NCBI GenBank assembly: GCA_002323895.1
Contig: DCQM01000114.1
Span: 1 to 12,198 of the forward strand
From: Akkermansiaceae bacterium UBA1518
GTDB taxonomy: Bacteria; Verrucomicrobiota; Verrucomicrobiia; Verrucomicrobiales; Akkermansiaceae
DNA length: 12,198 bases
Reading direction: 5' to 3'
The notes below the pieces were generated by a model. The model saw nothing but the letters and a program-made list of their open reading frames with translations. It had not been told where the DNA came from and made no database searches. Position numbers and translations under genes: made by a program. Shown piece after piece: positions 8,083 to 12,198 of the stretch (positions within the stretch are counted from its first letter, which is position 1; each line of letters begins with the position of its first letter).

Positions 8083-8523
8083 ATGAATTGGAGAATCTTC
8101 GCTGCGGGAAAACCCGCTCTAGCTTATGCCAAAAGTGGAATCGATGAATATCTCAAACGATTAAAACGAGGGAGCAAAGTTGAACTCTATTACCTTAAGG
8201 ACGGAGATTCTGAATCAGTTTCCTCCCATCTTCTTGAGCGTTCAAAAGGTACTTTCCGTATCGCTCTTGATGAGCGTGGCCAGGCCTGGAGTACTGAAAA
8301 GTTAGTTGCAAAGATCAGCAGTTGGGAAATGGATCCAGGTATCAAAACTATCTCTCTCCTTATTGGAGCCTCCGACGGCCACACCAAAGAGCTCAGGAGC
8401 CAAGCTGATGAGGTCTGGGCCCTCTCTCCACTGACACTGCAACACGAACTTGCTCTCGTTGTTTTACTTGAACAAATTTATCGAGCTTACACCATTAAAA
8501 GAGGCGAACCATACCATCGATAG
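8083..8523 (+). CDS. rlmH: 23S rRNA (pseudouridine1915-N3)-methyltransferase RlmH
   Basis: The product has 146 residues, slightly shorter than the usual 155. RlmH is a SPOUT-fold enzyme that methylates N3 of pseudouridine 1915 in helix 69 of 23S rRNA, using S-adenosylmethionine, on assembled ribosomes. The C-terminal half carries the signature: SLLIGASDGH (92-100, the SAM-binding knot loop, usually IGGxxG), ELRSQADEVWALSPLTLQHELA, then LLEQIYRAYTIKRGEPYHR at the very end. The second Gly of the IGG loop is Ala here, a mild departure. The gene lies 103 bases after the YdjY gene with no terminator between, so it may be partly co-transcribed. It converges on mtfA with 7 bases between stops. Confidence 0.96.
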   Translation: MNWRIFAAGKPALAYAKSGIDEYLKRLKRGSKVELYYLKDGDSESVSSHLLERSKGTFRIALDERGQAWSTEKLVAKISSWEMDPGIKTISLLIGASDGHTKELRSQADEVWALSPLTLQHELALVVLLEQIYRAYTIKRGEPYHR

Positions 8524-8530
8524 TTCAAGC

Positions 8531-9337
8531 TTACTTCCAAGAGATAGGGTCTAGCCCGTAATAGTTTTTTAACTGCAGATACAGCTGTGGATAATCGCGC
8601 TTCAGTTGCTTAGCTTTCTCGAAAAACGTTTCGGTCGCCACCGCGAAAAACTCGGCAGGATTTGTGCCCCCATAAGGGTCCATGACCGTCTTACGACCTT
8701 TATCTAAATCCTGACAAAAATCTTGGTAGGAAGCAGAAAAAACGTGTGCCCAATTCCCAATGGCATTTCGGTTTCTTAATACCGGGAAGCCATCAGCGTG
8801 ACGATTTTCCTGATCTAATTGATGCGCAAATTCGTGAATCACAACATTCCTCCCGTCACGTTTATCTTCGCCACCCCGCTGAACACTGCGCCACGAAAGA
8901 ATCACTGTGCCCGATTGCCAACTTTCGCCCAACCGGACGATTTTATCTCCATCTTCACGGCCACCAGAAAAAGCCTCTGGATAAATTAAAACTGTGCGCA
9001 GCTTTGAAAAAAGCCTGTGATCGCGGCCGACCAAAAGGAGGGCAGCTTGCGCCATTATAACCACTTTCATTTCGCGGCTTACTTCTTCAAGATCACCACA
9101 GGCTTCGAAATTTTTCTCAGCAATCAGAACCTGCACTATGGGTTCAAGACGGCTCCTTATTTCAAGCGGTATGTTCTTATAAAGATCGAAATGATCTTCA
9201 AGAAAACCGAGGTCTTCATCACTTAGAGGCCCAGCCTTCAAAAGCGCCTTGTGCCTCAACCGTTTTTGGCCTCCAAATGCCCAAATCGCAATACCGACAA
9301 TCACGGCCAGCCACACCAACCACAGATAAGCATTCAT
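8531..9337 (-). CDS. mtfA: Zinc-dependent peptidase of the MtfA family (M90)
   Basis: The product has 268 residues with ATG at 9337. Residues about 3-21 form an N-terminal membrane segment (WLVWLAVIVGIAIWAF), so the protein is probably anchored with its catalytic domain in the cytoplasm. The zinc site is HEFAHQLD, with His168, Glu169 and His172, followed by the conserved PAEFFAVATETFFE stretch, which supplies the third Glu ligand in this family. RDGRNVVIHEFAH and MDPYGGTNPAEFFA match MtfA. In E. coli MtfA binds the glucose-PTS repressor Mlc and has aminopeptidase activity. Whether the same partner exists here is unknown. The gene sits downstream of the ribosomal operon but beyond its terminator, so it should use its own promoter in 9338-9423. 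Confidence 0.93.
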   Translation of the reverse strand: MNAYLWLVWLAVIVGIAIWAFGGQKRLRHKALLKAGPLSDEDLGFLEDHFDLYKNIPLEIRSRLEPIVQVLIAEKNFEACGDLEEVSREMKVVIMAQAALLLVGRDHRLFSKLRTVLIYPEAFSGGREDGDKIVRLGESWQSGTVILSWRSVQRGGEDKRDGRNVVIHEFAHQLDQENRHADGFPVLRNRNAIGNWAHVFSASYQDFCQDLDKGRKTVMDPYGGTNPAEFFAVATETFFEKAKQLKRDYPQLYLQLKNYYGLDPISWK

Positions 9338-9423
9338 GGGATGAGGCTAGTGTATTTTGCGAGAGAACAAGAACAGAATTTTGGAGTGATGACTGGGAAG
9401 GACCACCTCCCAAATATCCTGGA

Positions 9424-9460
9424 AGAAAAAAGCCCCATCCCACCGAAATGGGATGGAGCT
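9424..9460 (-). terminator. Intrinsic terminator of the rpsM-rpsK-rpsD operon
   Basis: Read on the minus strand, a 12-base-pair stem with one mismatch (arms 9449-9460 and 9431-9442, core CCATCCCA/TGGGATGG) encloses a 6-base loop. It is followed directly by a run of six T residues (plus-strand A run 9426-9431). It lies 18 bases beyond the rpsD stop codon, so transcription should end after rpsD. Confidence 0.9.
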
Positions 9461-9478
9461 TGGAAAGTTTGAAGAACT

Positions 9479-10090
9479 CTAACGAGAGTAAAGTTCAACG
9501 ATAAGCTGTAGATTGACCGGTGGGTCAACATCTTCCTTCTCAGGGAGACGTGAAACGGTTCCTTCCATCTTCTCGCGATCTAAAGTGAGCCAGTCCTGAA
9601 GAGGGACCGACTGCGTCAAATCAAGCATGCGAAGTCCAAGCTGCTGCGACGAAGCGCGGTCACCAATCTTGATGATGTCTCCGGCGCGAACCTGATAGGA
9701 CGGGATGTCGAGCTTCTTGCCATTCACAGTTACGTGCCCATGGTTGACGAGCTGACGAGCCGCATTTCGAGAATTTCCAAATCCGAGACGGTAGCAAACA
9801 TTGTCGAGACGAGTCTCGAGAAGAAGCAAAATGATGTCCCCTGTAATTCCACGACGACGGCTAGCCTCAGCAAAGTATCCACGGAATTGTTTCTCAAGGA
9901 CCCCGTAAATGAACTTAAGTTTCTGCTTTTCGCCAAGAGCGATTGCATAGTCGGACTTTTTACGACGTCCGGAGCGAAGTCCATGAGGACCTGGAGGGTA
10001 ATTACGGCGCTCGAGAGCTTTAGATGGCCCAAAGAGGGGCACTCCAAAACGACGATTAACCTTATCTTTTGGGCCGGTATAACGTGCCAT
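9479..10090 (-). CDS. rpsD: 30S ribosomal protein S4
   Basis: The product has 203 residues, the normal length. S4 is a primary 16S rRNA binder at the 5' domain that starts 30S assembly and helps decoding accuracy. The N-terminal part is MARYTGPKDKVNRRFG with YPPGPHG near 31. There are no zinc-binding Cys residues, so this is the C-minus form. The S4 RNA-binding domain covers about 93-143 (TRLDNVCYRLGF, NSRNAARQLVNHGHVTVNGK, YQVRAGDIIKI). The protein ends IVELYSR, the usual S4 tail. It is the last gene of the operon, 35 bases after rpsK, and is followed by a terminator rather than rpoA. No Shine-Dalgarno site is evident. Confidence 0.98.
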   Translation of the reverse strand: MARYTGPKDKVNRRFGVPLFGPSKALERRNYPPGPHGLRSGRRKKSDYAIALGEKQKLKFIYGVLEKQFRGYFAEASRRRGITGDIILLLLETRLDNVCYRLGFGNSRNAARQLVNHGHVTVNGKKLDIPSYQVRAGDIIKIGDRASSQQLGLRMLDLTQSVPLQDWLTLDREKMEGTVSRLPEKEDVDPPVNLQLIVELYSR

Positions 10091-10125
10091 TGATCTGTCT
10101 TTCTAAAATTTAGGGTTGAGAAGAA

Positions 10126-10752
10126 TTAGACACGACGCGCCTTTTTAGGCCGGCATCCATTGTGAGGAATTGGAGTAACGTCGAGGATTCCGCTAATTTC
10201 CACACCGAGACCTTGCACGGCACGAACAGCGGACTCACGTCCAGCACCCGGTCCCTTCACGCGAACCAAAACCTGTTTGAGGCCGTGGGACATTGCCTGC
10301 CGGCAAGCGTCTTGGGAAACAACCTGTGCAGCGTAAGCAGTACTCTTACGAGATCCTTTGAAGCCCATCTTACCAGATGAAGACCATCCGATAGTGTTTC
10401 CACGCTCGTCGGTGACGGTGACGGTAGTGTTGTTGAATGTCGCGGTGACATGAACGATCCCATTAGTTACGTTCTTGCTCTTTTTCGACTTATGGACCTT
10501 GACCTTGTCAGGATCTTCCTCTCCGAGAAGCTCCGCAAAAATATCGCGTTTCTTCTCTTCCTTCGGTGCCGGGGCGTCTACGCCCTCGGCTGTGCTTTCA
10601 CCCTCAACAGGAGCATCACCTTCAGCTGGAGCGTCGGTAGCTTCTGGGGCTGCTTCTTCAGCAGCCGCCTCAGGGGCTGGAGTTTCCGCAGGGGTCACTG
10701 CATCAGCAGCATCAACCTCGGTCTCCTCATTTTTGTTTTCTTCTTCAGCCAT
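10126..10752 (-). CDS. rpsK: 30S ribosomal protein S11 with long acidic N-terminal extension
   Basis: The product has 208 residues against about 129 in most bacteria. S11 lies on the 30S platform near the mRNA exit site and the Shine-Dalgarno/anti-SD helix. The core from about residue 86 is ordinary: NGIVHVTATFNNTTVTVTD, GWSSSGKMGFKGSRKSTAYAA, VKGPGAGRESAVRA, DVTPIPHNGCRPKKARRV. Residues 1-65 are an acidic Ala/Glu/Pro-rich, probably disordered tract. A helix-like stretch (KKRDIFAELLGEEDPDK) and a basic HKSKKSKN linker then lead into the core. After a GTG at codon 19 there is no ATG, GTG or TTG before the core, so nearly all of the extension must be translated. The gene lies 39 bases after rpsM with no Shine-Dalgarno site. 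Confidence 0.97.
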   Translation of the reverse strand: MAEEENKNEETEVDAADAVTPAETPAPEAAAEEAAPEATDAPAEGDAPVEGESTAEGVDAPAPKEEKKRDIFAELLGEEDPDKVKVHKSKKSKNVTNGIVHVTATFNNTTVTVTDERGNTIGWSSSGKMGFKGSRKSTAYAAQVVSQDACRQAMSHGLKQVLVRVKGPGAGRESAVRAVQGLGVEISGILDVTPIPHNGCRPKKARRV

Positions 10753-10791
10753 ATTAATGGAATGGAAAGTCGTGTCAGGTCAGCAATGACC

Positions 10792-11160
10792 TTACTGCAC
10801 AACACCAACGGTGCGGCGCTTACCCTTACGAGTGCGAGAGTTTGTGCGGGTGCGCTGACCACGGACCGGGAGGCCACGCTTGTGACGGATTCCACGGTAG
10901 CAATTGATGGAGGACAAGCGCTTCATTTGGCCCTGCTTCTCACGACGAAGGTCACCTTCAATGAGAATCCCCTCATTTTGGATCACCGTCGCAATTTTCA
11001 CCAGCTGCTCTTCGCTAAGCTCGCCAGTGCGGATGTCAGGACTTACGCCTGCGTGATCGAGAATCTTCGAAGCTGTTGAGGGTCCGATGCCGAAAATATA
11101 AGGTAGAGAGGCTTCAATACGCTTCTCATTGGGGATGTCTGTGCCGAAGAGTCGTGCCAT
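10792..11160 (-). CDS. rpsM: 30S ribosomal protein S13
   Basis: The product has 122 residues, the normal length. S13 sits in the 30S head, contacts the P-site tRNA through its C-terminal tail and forms bridges to the 50S subunit. It shows MARLFGTDIPNEKRIEASL, then YIFGIGPSTASKIL (the helix-two-turn-helix region) and YRGIRHKRGLPVRGQRTRTNSRTRKG near the end. The tail ends VGVVQ instead of the common lysine-rich end. It is the first gene of the rpsM-rpsK-rpsD operon. Unlike many genomes, there is no rpmJ, infA or secY immediately upstream, so the promoter should lie in 11161-11310. The ATG has no Shine-Dalgarno motif. Confidence 0.98.
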   Translation of the reverse strand: MARLFGTDIPNEKRIEASLPYIFGIGPSTASKILDHAGVSPDIRTGELSEEQLVKIATVIQNEGILIEGDLRREKQGQMKRLSSINCYRGIRHKRGLPVRGQRTRTNSRTRKGKRRTVGVVQ

Positions 11161-11178
11161 GATCGTAAATGTTCAGAA

Positions 11179-11219
11179 AACCCGAAAGAATGCCGACTGC
11201 ACCGTTGCGGGGACGGGTT
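11179..11219 (-). promoter_or_regulatory. Possible structured leader of the ribosomal operon
   Basis: Just upstream of rpsM a six-base inverted repeat (AACCCG at 11179-11184, CGGGTT at 11214-11219) brackets a GC-rich segment with weaker internal pairing, set in otherwise AT-rich sequence. Ribosomal operons often carry a leader that binds one of their own products, and S4 and S11 would be candidates here. It matches no leader I recognise, and the pairing is short. Confidence 0.2.
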
Positions 11220-11448
11220 CTGTATCAAAGATCGCCCCGCTGGCAAGAGGAATTCAGCAATTTTCTTGGATTAGAATGATTTACTTTAGTTTTCCTAATC
11301 ACATTTTCGAGTATGACACTTGAAACTCCCCTACCCCTTTTCATTGGCGTTTGTGAAACCCTAGCAAAAGCACCCAAATCCCAAAGCCTCCCTTGTCTCC
11401 TGCTTCAGGCTGGACAGAGTAAATCAAAAAAACGCCCCGAGAATTAAC

Positions 11449-11703
11449 TTACATTTCAGAAATCGACCTAATAATTTCAAAAGCCCAACACACGGTTAAA
11501 ATTTTTTCCAATGTATCTAGTCGCAATCCACCTTCACGCGATTTCTTGTCTGGTCCATAACAATGATAACAATTTTTCCCAAAAACAGGTCTAATTTCAC
11601 GGTTGGAGTCCGGAGTATCTTCCGCTGCGTCGAGGAGCCGACCCAAAAATTACAGTATGGCAGAAAAAACGCCGCGAAATTTAACGGAGGAGCGCTAGCG
11701 CAT
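11449..11703 (-). pseudogene. Decayed 5' fragment of a PSCyt1 (planctomycete-type cytochrome c) protein gene
   Basis: In one minus-strand frame from the ATG at 11703, a signal-peptide-like start is interrupted by TAG at codon 3 and TAA at about codon 19. It then runs FLGRLLDAAEDTPDSNREIR, PVFGKNCYHCYGPD, KKSREGGLRLDTLEK, then FEIIRSISEM and a TAA at 11449. NREIRP..NC..C.GPD...R.GGLRLD is the hallmark of PSCyt1 domains, which precede DUF1549/DUF1553 in large secreted planctomycete and verrucomicrobial proteins. The haem-binding CxxCH is CxxCY here. Roughly 15-20 residues that usually lie between LRLDT and the SEIIRRI-like helix are missing. Everything after that helix is absent. Two stops, a lost haem ligand and truncation together indicate a relic. 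Confidence 0.75.
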
Positions 11704-11994
11704 CGAAGAAGGTTGAACAAACCAGCAAAATTATTCTCAGCCGCTAAAGAAAACCATTGGGTCCAAAACTAATGAAAAGTCACATTACGCTTCTCGGATG
11801 CACTGCCCCAAAATTTGTTTTGCTTTCTTTTACCGCAGCTCGATCTTTTAAAGTGGAAAAGACTTTTTTTTCTTCAACGCGTCATAATCATCAGCAACTT
11901 TCCAAGAGGAACTATCGCCATTCCAATATTATGCCAAATCCATGGACCGGGTTAGGAGCCCTCTATACAAGCCGTGGCGGGGCCATAGATCCAA

Positions 11995-11998
11995 AGGA
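11995..11998 (+). promoter_or_regulatory. Shine-Dalgarno site (AGGA) of the gene at 12005
   Basis: AGGA within CCAAAGGAACC lies six bases before the ATG at 12005. It is the only convincing Shine-Dalgarno motif before any gene in the window and supports this start. Confidence 0.6.
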
Positions 11999-12004
11999 AC
12001 CGCG

Positions 12005-12198
12005 ATGAGAACGAAATCAGCCCTTTATCGATTGCCTGGAATACAGGCAACCTTCCTTATGCTTGCATTCGGGCATTCGTCCGCAACTGAAATTACGTCG
12101 GACGCGCAATGGACCCTCTCAGACAGCCCTGTTTCCTTAACCGAGAAGGTCATCATCCGGCCGGGCGTAACCCTCGTTGTCGATGCCGGGGTGACGGT
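12005..12198 (+). CDS. N-terminus of a secreted beta-helix/adhesin-like protein (3' end off the window)
   Basis: 64 complete codons are present from the ATG at 12005 to the right edge with no stop. Residues 1 to about 28 form a signal peptide (Arg/Lys start, core ATFLMLAFG, then HSSA). The mature start, ITSDAQWTLSDSPVSLTEKV followed by IIRPGVTLVVDAGVTV, matches the common opening of secreted right-handed beta-helix and autotransporter-like proteins (a 'W.L..SPY.V...V.V..G.TL.I.PGV.V' pattern). The rest lies outside the window, so the catalytic or binding function is unknown. Confidence 0.75.
   Translation, partial: MRTKSALYRLPGIQATFLMLAFGHSSATEITSDAQWTLSDSPVSLTEKVIIRPGVTLVVDAGVT

Larger units (their letters stand above)
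11161..12004. other. Long gap without an intact gene, containing a gene relic
   Basis: The first part (11161-11310) should hold the rpsM promoter. An ATTAGA at 11270-11275 (TCTAAT on the minus strand) is a possible -10 box, without a convincing -35. Positions 11313-11447 contain only a 44-codon open frame with no recognisable family. Positions 11449-11703 hold the PSCyt1 relic. Positions 11704-12004 contain only short, interrupted open frames on both strands and must include the promoter of the gene starting at 12005. No tRNA, transposase or terminal repeats were seen. Confidence 0.6.

Noticed and set aside
10475..10789. A Ser/Ala/Gly-rich low-complexity open frame on the plus strand
   Set aside because: It is the reverse-strand reading of the Ala/Glu/Pro-rich extension of S11, not an independent gene.
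10450..11079. A 209-codon open frame antisense to rpsK and rpsM
   Set aside because: It is fully explained by the complementary strand of two ribosomal protein genes; the biased codons of S11 and S13 keep the opposite frame open.
11313..11447. A 44-codon plus-strand ORF divergent from rpsM
   Set aside because: It has no Shine-Dalgarno site, no recognisable family and a similarly open minus strand. It may be chance, and nothing supports it beyond being open.

Overview
The window looks like a chromosomal segment of a Verrucomicrobiota bacterium, or a close relative in the PVC group. The evidence is the protein families: secreted cyclophilins with a Ca-binding DxNxDG tail, a GntR-headed regulator with a LacI-like sensor half, a PDZ/HEAT secreted protein of the DUF6288 type, a YdjY-domain lipid/secreted protein family member, and a remnant of a 'planctomycete cytochrome c' (PSCyt1) gene. 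Class and genus cannot be fixed from the sequence alone. Almost no start codon has a Shine-Dalgarno motif.

Layout. Positions 1-2205 (minus) hold two tandem secreted cyclophilin-type peptidyl-prolyl isomerases; the second is cut by the left edge and has no stop codon in the window. Diverging from them, 2276-3678 (plus) holds a HAD-IB phosphatase translationally coupled (ATGA) to a MenH-like alpha/beta hydrolase. This pair ends tail-to-tail, with a 4-base overlap, on a GntR-type regulator (minus, 3675-4742). Across a 120-base divergent promoter region carrying a perfect 10-base inverted repeat lies a two-gene secreted unit: the DUF6288-like PDZ/HEAT protein (4863-7241) and a YdjY-domain protein (7242-7979). 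Then come rlmH (plus) and mtfA (minus), converging.

Positions 9424-11160 (minus) hold a compact ribosomal operon rpsM-rpsK-rpsD that ends in a clear intrinsic terminator just after rpsD. It therefore stands apart from rpoA/rplQ downstream and shows no rpmJ upstream. S11 (rpsK) carries an unusual acidic Ala/Glu/Pro-rich N-terminal extension of about 85 residues. Positions 11161-12004 hold no intact gene, but do hold a decayed PSCyt1 gene start with two stop codons and a broken haem motif. A secreted beta-helix/adhesin-like gene starts at 12005 and runs off the right edge.

The window is mostly housekeeping and secreted-protein genes. I see no defence system, mobile element, CRISPR array or tRNA. 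The points most worth a second look are the S11 extension, the regulator/inverted-repeat/DUF6288-YdjY arrangement, the divergent second cyclophilin and the PSCyt1 relic.
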